A stretch of 64,000 nucleotides of DNA from Streptomyces antibioticus (GTDB lineage: Bacteria; Actinomycetota; Actinomycetes; Streptomycetales; Streptomycetaceae): NCBI RefSeq assembly GCF_001514065.1, contig NZ_KQ948424.1, positions 186,001 to 250,000 of the forward strand, read 5' to 3'. The notes beneath the pieces were generated by a model. That model was not told the DNA's origin. It searched no databases and saw only the letters and a list, made by a program, of their open reading frames with translations. The translations under genes and the position numbers were made by a program. This document shows positions 45,511 to 54,781 of the stretch, piece after piece (position 1 is the stretch's first letter; the number at the start of each line of letters is the position of its first letter).

Positions 45511-46947
45511 GTGAGTGACACCCCATTCGGATTCGGCCTTCCGCCGGAGGAGCCGGACGACGGCGACGAGGGCAAGAAGAAGGACCAGCAGAGCGGTGGT
45601 GGTCAGGGCCCGGCCAACCCGTTCGGTTTCGGCGGGCTGCCCGGAGCCGGTGGCTTCGGTGGCCCCGGCGGTCCTGGTGCCGACAACCCGTTCGCTGCCA
45701 TGTTCGGTTCCCTGAACCCCAACGACCTGGGGGCCGCGTTCCAGCAGCTGGGCCAGATGCTCTCGTACGAGGGCGGCCCGGTGAACTGGGACATGGCCAA
45801 GCAGATCGCCCGCCAGACGGTCGCCCAGGGCACCGCTGACGGCACCAAGGACGCGAGCGTCGGCCCCTCCGAGCGCACCGCGGTCGAGGAGGCCGTCCGC
45901 CTGGCCGACCTGTGGCTCGACGACGCCACTTCTCTGCCGTCCGGCGCGGGCTCCGCCGTGGCCTGGTCCCGCGCGGAGTGGGTCGAGGCGACCCTGCCCG
46001 CGTGGAAGGAACTGGTCGACCCGGTCGCCGAGCGCGTCGGCACCGCCATGGGCGACGTCCTGCCGGAGGAGATGCAGGCCATGGCCGGCCCGCTGATCGG
46101 CATGATGCGCTCGATGGGCGGCGCCATGTTCGGCACGCAGATCGGACAGGCCGTCGGCGTGCTCGCGGGCGAGGTCGTCGGCTCGACCGACATCGGCCTG
46201 CCGCTCGGCCCGGCCGGCAAGGCCGCGCTGCTGCCGGTCAACGTGGAGGCGTTCGGCAAGGACCTGGGCGTCCCGAAGGACGAGGTGCGGCTGTATCTCG
46301 CCCTGCGCGAGGCCGCCCACCAGCGTCTCTTCGCGCATGTGCCGTGGCTGCGCTCGCATCTGTTCGGCGCGGTCGACGGCTACGCGCGCGGGATCAAGGT
46401 CGACACCGCCAAGCTGGAGGACGTGGTCGGCCAGTTCGACCCGCAGAACCCCGAGCAGCTGCAGGACGCCTTGCAGCAGGGCATGTTCCAGCCGGAGGAC
46501 ACCCCGGAGCAGAAGGCGGCCCTGGCCCGTCTGGAGACGGCTCTGGCGCTCGTGGAGGGCTGGGTCGACGCGGTGGTCCACGCGGCCGCGAAGCCCCGTC
46601 TGTCGTCCGCGGACGCGCTGCGCGAGACGCTGCGCCGCCGTCGCGCCTCGGGCGGCCCGGCCGAGCAGACGTTCGCCACACTGATCGGCCTGGAGCTGCG
46701 CCCGCGCCGGCTGCGGGACGCCTCCCGCCTGTGGGCCTCGCTCACGGACGCGCGCGGCGTCGACGGCCGGGACGGCCTGTGGGCCCACCCGGACATGCTG
46801 CCGACCGCCTCCGACCTGGACGACCCGGACGGCTTCGTGCACCGCGAGCAGCTGGACTTCTCCGAGCTCGACAAGATGCTCGGCGAGGCCGCGCAGAAGC
46901 CCGACCTGAAGAAGAAGGACGAGGACAAGGGCGACGACACCGAGTGA
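45511..46947 (+). CDS. DUF2342 zinc-dependent metalloprotease-like protein
   Basis: This 478-residue cytoplasmic protein has a Gly/Pro-rich N-terminal 60 residues, then the helical DUF2342 (hydrolase/coenzyme F420 biosynthesis-associated) domain. The LALREAAHQRLFAHVPWLRS segment holds the candidate metal site. The acidic/Lys C-terminus ends DKGDDTE. The GTG at 45511 follows GAGGAATCCC. Its stop overlaps the NUDIX start by 4 bp. The biochemical role is unproven. Confidence 0.83.
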   Translation: MSDTPFGFGLPPEEPDDGDEGKKKDQQSGGGQGPANPFGFGGLPGAGGFGGPGGPGADNPFAAMFGSLNPNDLGAAFQQLGQMLSYEGGPVNWDMAKQIARQTVAQGTADGTKDASVGPSERTAVEEAVRLADLWLDDATSLPSGAGSAVAWSRAEWVEATLPAWKELVDPVAERVGTAMGDVLPEEMQAMAGPLIGMMRSMGGAMFGTQIGQAVGVLAGEVVGSTDIGLPLGPAGKAALLPVNVEAFGKDLGVPKDEVRLYLALREAAHQRLFAHVPWLRSHLFGAVDGYARGIKVDTAKLEDVVGQFDPQNPEQLQDALQQGMFQPEDTPEQKAALARLETALALVEGWVDAVVHAAAKPRLSSADALRETLRRRRASGGPAEQTFATLIGLELRPRRLRDASRLWASLTDARGVDGRDGLWAHPDMLPTASDLDDPDGFVHREQLDFSELDKMLGEAAQKPDLKKKDEDKGDDTE

Positions 46948-47465
46948 GCCTGTACGACGACGCGGTCCTCGTGCTGAAGGGCTACGAGGACCAGGCCGAC
47001 CTGCGCCAGACGTACCTCGACCACCTGGCGGCCCACCCGGACGGCATGTGGAAGGCCTGCGGTGACGGACACATCACGGCGAGCGCACTGGTGATCGACC
47101 CGTCACGCGGGCGCGTGCTGCTCACCCTTCACAAGAAGTTGCGGATGTGGCTCCAGATGGGCGGCCACTGCGAGCCGGGGGACGCGACGGTGGCCGCCGC
47201 GGCGCTGCGCGAGGCGACCGAGGAGTCCGGGATCGCGGGCCTGACCCTGCTGCCGGGCGGCCCGGTCTCCCTGGACCGGCACCCCATCCCGGCGCCCTGC
47301 CAATGGCACTTCGACGTCCAGTACGCGGCACTGGCCCCGGCCGGCACCGTGGAGGTGATCAGCGACGAGTCCCTGGACCTGCGCTGGTTCGCCTACGACG
47401 AGGTCGCGGACGTGGCGGACGAGTCGGTCGTACGACTCCTCGAAGCGACGCGCGCGAGGCTGTGA
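46944..47465 (+). CDS. NUDIX hydrolase
   Basis: This 173-residue protein carries a Nudix box GGHCEPGDATVAAAALREAT followed by EESGI (about 73-97). An N-terminal DQADLRQTYLDHL helix precedes the domain. The GTG overlaps the DUF2342 TGA, so translation is coupled. The nucleotide substrate cannot be told from sequence. Confidence 0.88.
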   Translation: MSLYDDAVLVLKGYEDQADLRQTYLDHLAAHPDGMWKACGDGHITASALVIDPSRGRVLLTLHKKLRMWLQMGGHCEPGDATVAAAALREATEESGIAGLTLLPGGPVSLDRHPIPAPCQWHFDVQYAALAPAGTVEVISDESLDLRWFAYDEVADVADESVVRLLEATRARL

Positions 47466-47472
47466 CGCCGGG

Positions 47473-47518
47473 ACATGCGTAAGGGGCGCCCGCAAGGGCG
47501 GGCGCCCCTTACGCATGT
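47473..47518. terminator. 21-bp bidirectional terminator
   Basis: A perfect 21-bp inverted repeat (ACATGCGTAAGGGGCGCCCG C and complement) with a 4-nt AAGG loop sits between the convergent NUDIX and AIM24 genes. It is the longest perfect stem in the window. Confidence 0.93.
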
Positions 47519-47528
47519 GTCCGCGCGG

Positions 47529-48284
47529 TCAGCTCCAGACGTTGCCCTGGTTCTGAGCGCGTGCCCCCTGCTGTCCCATCCCGTACTGGGCGGCCAGGCC
47601 GGACCCGATCTGGGCGTTCTGCGGCGGCAGCAGCTCGCTGGGCTGGACGATCGCGTAACCGCTGCCCATGAAGCTGAGCTCCCAGCCCTCACCGGTGTTG
47701 CCGCGGCGCCGCCAGACGCCGGAGGAATGCGTCTGGGCCTGCATCTGCACGCGCAGCGAGGTCGACCAGGCGACGATCGCGTCGGCGTCGCAGTTGACGT
47801 ACTTGTCCGGGGTGACCTGCATCATCAGCGGCATGCCGGAGGTCATGAGGGCGACCTTGCCGCGGCCGGTGATGTTGAGCTGGTACTTCCCGGAGCCGGA
47901 GATGCCGTAGAGGCTGTCGACGGCGATGACCTCGTGATGCAGCGAGGAGTCCATGGCGAGGACGTAGGAGCTGTCGACGGTGAGACCGTCCTGGTCCACG
48001 TCCACCAGGTGCACATGCTGCTTGAGGTTGGCGAGGTAGACCGTGCCCTGCCCGTGGCAGCGCATGAGGTCCAGGCCCTCGCCGGTGTGCGCACGCGCGC
48101 GTCCCTGCTGGTTGGACTGGTACTCGGCGTCGAACTCCATCAGCCCCTGGTAGGCGACCATCGTGCCCTTGCGGGCGAGGATGTCGTCGTGGCCCTCCAG
48201 GGTGACGCGGAGCATCTGCTTGTTCTGCAGACTCCAGCGGTCCTGGGTCTGCTGGTCGTTGTAGGCGAAAATCGGGCTCTGCAT
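47529..48284 (-). CDS. AIM24-family protein 1
   Basis: This 251-residue protein is a single AIM24 (mitochondrial biogenesis AIM24/TRAP-like) beta-barrel domain, with repeated Gly-rich turns such as GQGTVYLAN, GSGKYQLNITGRG and GEGWELSFMGSGYAIVQPSE. A short Gln/Gly-rich tail follows. There is no signal peptide. It is third in a row of three AIM24 genes, 18 bp after the previous one. The function of bacterial AIM24 proteins is unknown. Confidence 0.87.
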   Translation of the reverse strand: MQSPIFAYNDQQTQDRWSLQNKQMLRVTLEGHDDILARKGTMVAYQGLMEFDAEYQSNQQGRARAHTGEGLDLMRCHGQGTVYLANLKQHVHLVDVDQDGLTVDSSYVLAMDSSLHHEVIAVDSLYGISGSGKYQLNITGRGKVALMTSGMPLMMQVTPDKYVNCDADAIVAWSTSLRVQMQAQTHSSGVWRRRGNTGEGWELSFMGSGYAIVQPSELLPPQNAQIGSGLAAQYGMGQQGARAQNQGNVWS

Positions 48285-48302
48285 GGCGTTTCTGGCTCCC
48301 CC

Positions 48303-48983
48303 TCAGCCCCGGACCCGGAGACGGTCGGTGCTGTCCTCGCTGGGCTGGACTACGACGATGCCCTGGCCGGAGAAGGCCATCTGGTAGGCCTCGCCGCTGC
48401 CCCGGCCGATGAGCGACTGCGCCTTGAAGCTGCGCTTGCCCTTGACCTTGAGGTTCGGCGACCAGGCGACGAGCGCGTCCGGGTCGACGTACGTCTCGTC
48501 CTCGCCGCCGCCGCAGTCGACGACGATCGGCTTGCCCCGGGAGGTCAGCGCGACCCAGCCCTGCCCGGAGATCTTGGTGTTCCACAGGCCCTGACCGGCG
48601 AACTTGGCCAGCCCCTTGACCCGCTCCACGCCCCACTGGAGGTGCGCGTCGAAGGCGAGCAGGTTGGTGGCGTTGACGGAGATGCCGTCGCCGTTGAGGT
48701 TGATGACGACGACGTTGGCGCCGTAGTCGGCGAGGTAGAGCAGTCCGTCGCCGGAGCACTTCATCAGGGGGGCGCCCTCGCCGGTCAGCCAGTCCTTGGC
48801 GATCTGGCGGACGGCGGGCGGGTTGGGCTCGTACTGGACGAAACCCTCGTAGGCGACCATCGAGCCCACGCGCGCGAAGAGGTCGTTGCCGGTCTGCATG
48901 GCGACCTTCAGCATGTGGTTGCCGTGGTTCTCCATGCGGGCGGTGACGGGTGCCGGGGCGTAGCCCGCGAGCGGCTGGTTCAT
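48303..48983 (-). CDS. AIM24-family protein 2
   Basis: This 226-residue AIM24 domain has the same turn pattern (LTGEGAPLMKCSGDGLLYLA; GQGLWNTKISGQGWVAL; GQGIVVVQPSEDSTDRL). The conserved segment VGSMVAYEGFVQYEP matches those of its neighbours, so the three arose by duplication. It lies 11 bp after the TerD-AIM24 gene, in one operon. Confidence 0.87.
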   Translation of the reverse strand: MNQPLAGYAPAPVTARMENHGNHMLKVAMQTGNDLFARVGSMVAYEGFVQYEPNPPAVRQIAKDWLTGEGAPLMKCSGDGLLYLADYGANVVVINLNGDGISVNATNLLAFDAHLQWGVERVKGLAKFAGQGLWNTKISGQGWVALTSRGKPIVVDCGGGEDETYVDPDALVAWSPNLKVKGKRSFKAQSLIGRGSGEAYQMAFSGQGIVVVQPSEDSTDRLRVRG

Positions 48984-48994
48984 GACGGGCTCCC

Positions 48995-50728
48995 TCAGAT
49001 CTCGTACGGCTGGACGACGATGAAGTTGCCGGGAGCGGCCCGGAACTGGAGGTTGACGCTCTCTCCGGTGTCGCCGGGGTAGGCGTTGCGGCGCATCCGC
49101 ACCTGGCTGGAGACGACCACCTGGGCGGCCGACGACCAGGCGACCACGGCGTTGGCGTCGGCGAACGTCGTGGGCGTCACCGGGAGGACCACGGGCGTGC
49201 CGTGGGTCTTCACGACGATCGTGCCGGTGCCGGTGAACTGCATCGTGAACAGCGCGCCGCCGGGGATGCCGTGGCCCTCGATGCGGCGGACCTCGTACTG
49301 GAGGCCCTCGTCGAAGGCGAGGACGTTCTCGGCGGAGACGCAGATGCCGTCGCCCTGGAGTTCGATGGGGTGCAGCATCGTGTTGTTCTCGGCGAGGAAC
49401 ACCTGGCCCTGGCCGGTGCAGCGCATCAGCTGCATCTCCTGGCCGGTCGCGTTGCCCACGATCCGGCCGGCGAAGCCCGCGCCCTTGTAGCTGAAGTCGA
49501 CCTTGCCCTGGTAGAGCACCATGCTGCCCTGCCGGGCGAGCACCGGCTGGCCGCCGATGCCGAGGTCGACGCGGACCATCTTCTTGTTCTGCTGGGTCCA
49601 GCGCTGCCCGGTCGGCGTCTCCTTGAACTGCTGGAGCGCGGCGGCGACCCCGGGCGCCTGGGGCGTGCCCTGCGGGACGCCCTGAGGTGCGCCGTAGGGG
49701 GCCTGCTGGCCCGGGACCTGGCCGTACGGGGGCTGCTGGCCGTAGCTGGGAGGCGGGGTCGGCTGTCCGTAGCCGGGCGGCGGGGCCGGGGCGTGCGGGG
49801 CCTGGGGCTGGGCGCCGTAACCGGGAGGCAGCGGGGCGCCCTGGCCGTACGGCTGCTGCTGGGGCGGCTGGCCGTAGGGCGCGGGGGCGGGCGCCGGGGG
49901 CGGCACCGGGGCGCCGCCGGGCGGGGCCAGGGGCGCGACGATGGTGGGCTGGGCGTGCACGTTCGGTGCGGGCGCCGGGGGCGGGGTGGCGCCGGGCGGC
50001 GGCGCGTATCCGTGCGCCGGCTGCGGAGCCGGGGCGGGTGCCGGGGGCGGGGTCGCGCCGGGCGGCGGCGCGAAGCCGTGAGCGGGCTGCGGGGCGGGGG
50101 CGCCGAACGCGGGCGGGGCGGCGGCCTGGGGCGGCGGGGCGAATCCGGGCGCGGCACCGGCCTGCGGCTGCTGCGGGGCGGGGGCCGCGGGGGCCTCCTC
50201 CTCCAGCACCTCGCCGCCGAAGTTCTTCAGCAGCGCTTCCAGACCGCCGTCGAAGCCCTGTCCGACCGCGGCGAAGCGCCAGACGTCCTTCAGGTAGAGG
50301 TCGCCCAGCATCACGGCGCGTTCGGTGGAGAACTCCGAGCCGTTGAAGGAGTAGCGGGCCACCTCCTCGCCGCCCGCCACGATCCGCAGGTAGCCGGGGG
50401 CGACCTGCGACATCTGCCCGGCGCCGTCGATCGTCGCGGTGAACGACAGCTTCTGGATCTGCGCCGGGATCCGGTCGAGGGTGACCCGGAAGGACTCCGT
50501 GTCGCCCGCCTGGGCGCCCAGGAGCTGAATGGACTCCTCGGGGGACTTCGGCTGGTTGAAGAAGACGAAGTACCGGTCGTCCGAGAGCCGTTCCTCGGCG
50601 TCGAGGCCGAAGCAGCTGATGTCGAAGCTCAGTCCGGGGCCGGTGATCTGCACGCCTACGTACAGATCGGTGCCCGCGGTGAGGTCACTGATCTTGGCCT
50701 TGTGGCCGCGTTGGAATTCCCTGGCCAT
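48995..50728 (-). CDS. TerD-AIM24 fusion protein
   Basis: This 577-residue protein joins three parts. A TerD domain spans about 1-165 (GPGLSFDISCFGLDAEERLS, DDRYFVFFNQPKSPEESIQL, typical Ca-binding acidic loops). A Pro/Ala/Gly/Gln-rich linker of about 210 residues follows. An AIM24 domain spans about 375-577 (RQGSMVLYQGKVDFSYKGAG; GQGQVFLAEN; GTGTIVVKTHG). TerD proteins belong to tellurite and stress-response membrane-associated systems. The ATG at 50728 begins MAREFQRGHK. It is first in the AIM24 operon. Confidence 0.9.
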   Translation of the reverse strand: MAREFQRGHKAKISDLTAGTDLYVGVQITGPGLSFDISCFGLDAEERLSDDRYFVFFNQPKSPEESIQLLGAQAGDTESFRVTLDRIPAQIQKLSFTATIDGAGQMSQVAPGYLRIVAGGEEVARYSFNGSEFSTERAVMLGDLYLKDVWRFAAVGQGFDGGLEALLKNFGGEVLEEEAPAAPAPQQPQAGAAPGFAPPPQAAAPPAFGAPAPQPAHGFAPPPGATPPPAPAPAPQPAHGYAPPPGATPPPAPAPNVHAQPTIVAPLAPPGGAPVPPPAPAPAPYGQPPQQQPYGQGAPLPPGYGAQPQAPHAPAPPPGYGQPTPPPSYGQQPPYGQVPGQQAPYGAPQGVPQGTPQAPGVAAALQQFKETPTGQRWTQQNKKMVRVDLGIGGQPVLARQGSMVLYQGKVDFSYKGAGFAGRIVGNATGQEMQLMRCTGQGQVFLAENNTMLHPIELQGDGICVSAENVLAFDEGLQYEVRRIEGHGIPGGALFTMQFTGTGTIVVKTHGTPVVLPVTPTTFADANAVVAWSSAAQVVVSSQVRMRRNAYPGDTGESVNLQFRAAPGNFIVVQPYEI

Positions 50729-50855
50729 GCGTAACGACCGTCCCCCATCCAAATGCGAGTGCGTCGCGTCAGGCTAACGGCAAACTCTCGGAGCGGAAGA
50801 AGTCGGTACAGAGCCGGTACACAAACCCCCGCCCGGGCGCGCTCGGGAACGCGGG

Positions 50856-51452
50856 TCATTCCCCGCGCGCGCCCGGCAGATGCGGCAGCCGCTCGGCGGC
50901 GACCACCCCTTCGAGGTAGCCCCGGGCCCGCTCGGTCCGCGGATACGACTCCAGGAGCCGCCAGAAGCGCGGCCCGTGACCCGGCACCAGCAGATGGGCC
51001 AGCTCATGGAGGAGGACGTAGTCGACGACGTACTCGGGCATGCCCTGGAGCCGGTGCGACAGACGGATGCTGCCCTCGGAGGGCGTGCACGAGCCCCAGC
51101 GCGTGTTCTGGTTGGTGACCCAGCGCACGGACTTGGGCCTGGCCCGGCCGCCGAAGTACTGCGCCGACAGCCGCTCCGCGCGCTCGGCCAGCTCGTCGTC
51201 GCCGAGCACCCGCTTGCTCTCCTGGGCGGCGAGTTTGTCGAGCATGACGCTCACCCAGCGTTGCTCCTCCGCCTCGGACATCCGGGCAGGGATCAGCACG
51301 ATGGTGCGGTCGCCCTCGCGGTACGCGGAGACCGTCCGGCGTCGACGAGCGCTCCTGCGCACCTCGATCGCGGTCGCCCCCGAGCCGCTCGGCGGCTGGC
51401 TCGTCGTGCTGCGCTGTGGTGTACCGGCACGGTGCAGTGGGTCGGCGGACAC
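50856..51452 (-). CDS. YgjP-like M48-type metallopeptidase
   Basis: This 198-residue protein has the YgjP/DUF45 core: TNQNTRWGSCTPSEGSIRLS near 113-132 and the zinc helix LLHELAHLLVPGHGPRFW (HELAH 149-153, third ligand H159). The first 35 residues look disordered. The GTG at 51452 is the longest start; a later one is possible. The substrate is unknown. It is transcribed toward the AIM24 operon after a 127-bp gap. Confidence 0.85.
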   Translation of the reverse strand: MSADPLHRAGTPQRSTTSQPPSGSGATAIEVRRSARRRRTVSAYREGDRTIVLIPARMSEAEEQRWVSVMLDKLAAQESKRVLGDDELAERAERLSAQYFGGRARPKSVRWVTNQNTRWGSCTPSEGSIRLSHRLQGMPEYVVDYVLLHELAHLLVPGHGPRFWRLLESYPRTERARGYLEGVVAAERLPHLPGARGE

Positions 51453-51684
51453 GCCCCGACGTTACCCGCTGTACATGGCGGAAGTCCCGACTCCGGGACG
51501 GTTCGGTGCCGATCCCCCACCATGCGTTTGATTTGTACGACGAATACGCCCCGCCTGTGGACAACTTTCGGCACGGTCCGTCGCGTCCGGGCATGCTGGC
51601 ACTCGCCGCCGGATCCACGACCGGCCACCGGGAGGGCTCGGAGCGGCGTACGGGGTTGTTCCACGAGGGCTACGGGGGCCTGTC

Positions 51685-53022
51685 ATGCGGTCGAAGACCT
51701 CGCCGGTCGCGGCGTCGGGTGATTTGCCGGTTCCGGCATCAAAAGAGGCAGGGGCGGTGGAGGGGCCACCGGTGCCGGAGGCGGGGCCTCCGCCCGTGCG
51801 GATCCCGTTGGTGCCGCTCCTGAAGCCCGCGCTGCGACGCGGCTGGCGTGACCTCAACACCGTGCAGTTCGGGATGACTCCGGCACACGCGATGACACTG
51901 GGCCCGATGGACACGGCGACGGGCAGCTTCCTCGAACTGCTCAACGGCACGCGTGGCCCGGCGCTGCTGCGCGAGGAGGGGCGGCGGCTCGATCTGCCGG
52001 AGAGTCATGTCGACGGGCTGCTGGAGCGGCTGTCCCGCGCCGGGCTCCTCGACGACGCGCGGGGTGGCAGCCCGGCCGTCGAGACCCTGCGGCGGAGGAA
52101 GAAGCTCCTCGACCGGCTCCGCCCCGACCTGGCCTCGCTGTCCCTGACCACGTCCGCACCGGGCGAGGCGATGGAGCTGCTGGCCACCCGCCGCACCCTG
52201 CGGGTTCAGGTGCGGGGCGCCGGCCGGGTCGGCGCGGTACTGGCCTCCCTGTTGTCGGCCGCCGGCATCGGCGAGGTCGACGTGCGCGACGGCGGCCATG
52301 TCGAACCGTGGGACGTCGCTCCGGGCGGGCTGCCCGCCGAATCCGTCGGCGCCCGCAGGGACGAGGCCGCCCGGCGTGCCGTACGCCATTGCGCACCGGA
52401 CAACCCGCTGCGCCGCGGCCCGCAGTCACCGCCCGGGGACGGCGACCCCGGCTTCTCGCTGGTGATCCTCGCCCCGCGCGACGACGTCTCCGTCCACGCG
52501 CCGCCGTCGGCCGACACCTTCGTCGGCTCCGGTACGCCCCACTTGTACGCCGGTGTCGCGGAGGGAACCGGTGTGGTGGGCCCGCTCGTCCTGCCCGGCG
52601 AGACGAGTTGCGCGGGCTGCCTCCACGAGTGGCGCACGGACCGGGACCCGGCATGGCCCCGGCTGGTCGCCCAGTGGCGGTCGGGTGGGCGGCGGGTGCG
52701 GCGGGTACCGCCGTGCGACCTGGCGCTGGCCACGACGGTCGCCGGGCTGGCGGCGGCGCACGCACTCGCCTTCCTCGACGGCAGGGTGCCGTCCAGTGCC
52801 GGTGCCCGGTGGGAGGTTTCACTACCCTCTCTCAACTGGCATGCGCGGCAGGTCTGGGCGCATCCCGCATGCCCGTGCGGGGCCGCGGAGAAAGGTAAGG
52901 GAGAACTCACCTCCAAAGCCGGGGAGTCGCACGAGACAATGGCGGAACAAGGGCCGTCGAACGAGTCACGCCGCAAGGCAGCCGCGGCCCGGCCGGCTGG
53001 GACCTGGAGGGCGCATGTCTGA
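51685..53022 (+). CDS. ThiF/TOMM E1-like protein without nearby YcaO partner
   Basis: This 445-residue protein resembles the leader-binding, E1-like half of thiazole/oxazole-modified peptide cyclodehydratases. A winged-helix-like N-terminal part (about 45-130) is followed by a Rossmann segment (VRGAGRVGAVLASLLSAAGIGEVDVRD) and the paired cysteines CAGCLHEW and HPACPCGA that build the zinc site. An ATP-site Arg/Asp set is not obvious. No YcaO gene or precursor peptide is seen within the window. It overlaps the ABC1 kinase gene by 8 bp. Confidence 0.78.
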   Translation: MRSKTSPVAASGDLPVPASKEAGAVEGPPVPEAGPPPVRIPLVPLLKPALRRGWRDLNTVQFGMTPAHAMTLGPMDTATGSFLELLNGTRGPALLREEGRRLDLPESHVDGLLERLSRAGLLDDARGGSPAVETLRRRKKLLDRLRPDLASLSLTTSAPGEAMELLATRRTLRVQVRGAGRVGAVLASLLSAAGIGEVDVRDGGHVEPWDVAPGGLPAESVGARRDEAARRAVRHCAPDNPLRRGPQSPPGDGDPGFSLVILAPRDDVSVHAPPSADTFVGSGTPHLYAGVAEGTGVVGPLVLPGETSCAGCLHEWRTDRDPAWPRLVAQWRSGGRRVRRVPPCDLALATTVAGLAAAHALAFLDGRVPSSAGARWEVSLPSLNWHARQVWAHPACPCGAAEKGKGELTSKAGESHETMAEQGPSNESRRKAAAARPAGTWRAHV

Positions 53023-54382
53023 TCTTCCCCGGAAGGCGGTCACCCGGACCGCCAAGCTCGCCGCGCTCCCGCTCGGCTTCGCCGGCCGGGCGACCTGGGG
53101 GCTCGGCAAGAGAATCGTCGGGGAGTCCGCGGAGATCGTCGGCCGTGAGCTTCAGCAGCGCACCGCCGAGCAGCTGTTCAAGGTGCTCGGCGAGCTCAAG
53201 GGCGGCGCGATGAAGTTCGGCCAGGCCCTGTCCGTCTTCGAGTCGGCGCTGCCCGAGGAGGTCGCCGGTCCCTACCGGGCGGCCCTGACGAAGCTCCAGG
53301 ACGCCGCGCCTCCGATGCCGACGCGCACCGTGCACGGGGTGCTGGTGGAGCGGCTCGGCGCGAACTGGCAGGAGCTGTTCCTGGAGTTCGAGGACAAGCC
53401 GTCCGCGGCGGCGTCGATCGGCCAGGTGCACCGGGCCGTGTGGCACGACGGCCGGGAGGTCGCGGTCAAGGTGCAGTATCCGGGCGCCGGCGAGGCACTG
53501 CTGTCCGACCTGAACCAATTGAGCCGTTTCGCCCGCCTGCTGGGCCCGCTGATCCCCGGCATGGACATCAAGCCGCTGATCGCGGAGCTAAGGGACCGGG
53601 TCTCGGAGGAACTGGACTACGGCCTGGAGGCACAGGCCCAGCAGGTGCACGCCGAGGAGTTCGCGGACGACCCGGACGTGGTGGTGCCTGCGGTGGTCCA
53701 CCAGTGCGAACAGGTCCTGGTCACCGAGTGGATCGACGGCGTGCCCCTGTCCGAGATCATCTCGGACGGCACCCAGGAGCAGCGCGACCGTGCCGGCCAG
53801 CTCCTGGCCCGGTTCCTGTTCTCCGGTCCGGCCCGCACCGGCCTGCTCCACGCCGACCCGCACCCCGGCAACTTCCGTCTGCTGCCCGGCGGCCCGGACG
53901 GTGAGGAGGACTGGCGGCTGGGTGTCCTGGACTTCGGCACCGTCGACCGCCTGCCGGGCGGCCTGCCCACACCCATCGGGGACTCGCTGCGCATGACGCT
54001 CGACGAGGAGGCGGAGGCCGTCTACGAGCTGCTGCGCGAAGAGGGTTTCGTCAAGGACTCGATAGACCTGGACCCCGACGCCGTCCTCGACTACCTCCGG
54101 CCGATCATCGAGCCGGCCCTGGTGGACGAGTTCACCTTCACCCGCGGCTGGATGCGCAGCCAGGCGGCCCGCATCGCCGACATCCGCTCCCCCGCCTACC
54201 AGTTGGGCAAGCAGCTCAACCTCCCGCCGGCGTATCTACTCATCCACCGTGTGACGCTCAGCACGATCGGCGTCCTGTGCCAGCTGGGCGCCACGGTCCG
54301 GCTGCGCGAGGAACTGGAGGCGTGGCTGCCCGGATTCGTGCCGGAGGAGGACGCGGCCGAGGAGCCGGCGGCGGAGGCATGA
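53015..54382 (+). CDS. ABC1/UbiB-family atypical kinase
   Basis: This 455-residue protein carries the ADCK/UbiB signatures: GAMKFGQALS (the KxGQ inhibitory motif, 65-74), the Ala-rich loop AAASIGQVHRA, the VAVKVQYPG lysine, HADPHPGNFRL and LDFGTVD. The ATG at 53015 overlaps the E1-like gene, so the two are co-translated. In mycobacteria a relative of this gene lies beside whiB7. Its target is unknown. Confidence 0.91.
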   Translation: MSDLPRKAVTRTAKLAALPLGFAGRATWGLGKRIVGESAEIVGRELQQRTAEQLFKVLGELKGGAMKFGQALSVFESALPEEVAGPYRAALTKLQDAAPPMPTRTVHGVLVERLGANWQELFLEFEDKPSAAASIGQVHRAVWHDGREVAVKVQYPGAGEALLSDLNQLSRFARLLGPLIPGMDIKPLIAELRDRVSEELDYGLEAQAQQVHAEEFADDPDVVVPAVVHQCEQVLVTEWIDGVPLSEIISDGTQEQRDRAGQLLARFLFSGPARTGLLHADPHPGNFRLLPGGPDGEEDWRLGVLDFGTVDRLPGGLPTPIGDSLRMTLDEEAEAVYELLREEGFVKDSIDLDPDAVLDYLRPIIEPALVDEFTFTRGWMRSQAARIADIRSPAYQLGKQLNLPPAYLLIHRVTLSTIGVLCQLGATVRLREELEAWLPGFVPEEDAAEEPAAEA

Positions 54383-54388
54383 GCGGGG

Positions 54389-54598
54389 CTACCACCAGGC
54401 CGAGTCCAGCCGCCCCTCGATCGCCCTGAGGTTCTCGCGCGAGCAGGTGTCGCAGAAGTACTGGCGGACGCCGTTCTCCACGGAACAGGTCCAGGTGGGC
54501 CGGGGGCCCTCGGCGGTGGTGCCGCAGCGGGCGCACACCAAGGAATCGGGCTCCGGGGCGGAGCCGCCCTGGTCACTTCCGCCGGGATGACTCGTCAC
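54389..54598 (-). CDS. Small zinc-ribbon-like protein
   Basis: This 69-residue protein has a C-x2-C ... C ... C-x2-C arrangement (VCARCG, TWTCSVENG, YFCDTC), suggesting a treble-clef or ribbon zinc fold, and ends RAIEGRLDSAWW. The GTG at 54598 starts the conserved part; the ribosome binding site is weak. It is convergent with the ABC1 kinase gene. Function is unknown. Confidence 0.7.
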   Translation of the reverse strand: MTSHPGGSDQGGSAPEPDSLVCARCGTTAEGPRPTWTCSVENGVRQYFCDTCSRENLRAIEGRLDSAWW

Positions 54599-54689
54599 GC
54601 GGCGACGATATCGCCGTGCCGGTGGGAACGCCGGGCACAACGCACCGTTCCCGTACGCGGCGTTCCCGCCGCACCCCGGGCGCAACGCG

Positions 54690-54729
54690 CCGCGGGGGCC
54701 GGTCCGTTCGGACGGACCGGCCCCCGCGG
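54690..54729. terminator. 18-bp terminator downstream of the wblC unit
   Basis: A perfect 18-bp stem (CCGCGGGGGCCGGTCCGT and complement) closed by a 4-nt loop. It lies 53 bp past the stop of the minus-strand gene ending at 54782. Confidence 0.92.
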
Positions 54730-54781
54730 GGAGCTTTCGCCTCCCGGAGTCGGGGGAGGCCACCGCTTCAGGTGGTGGTGG

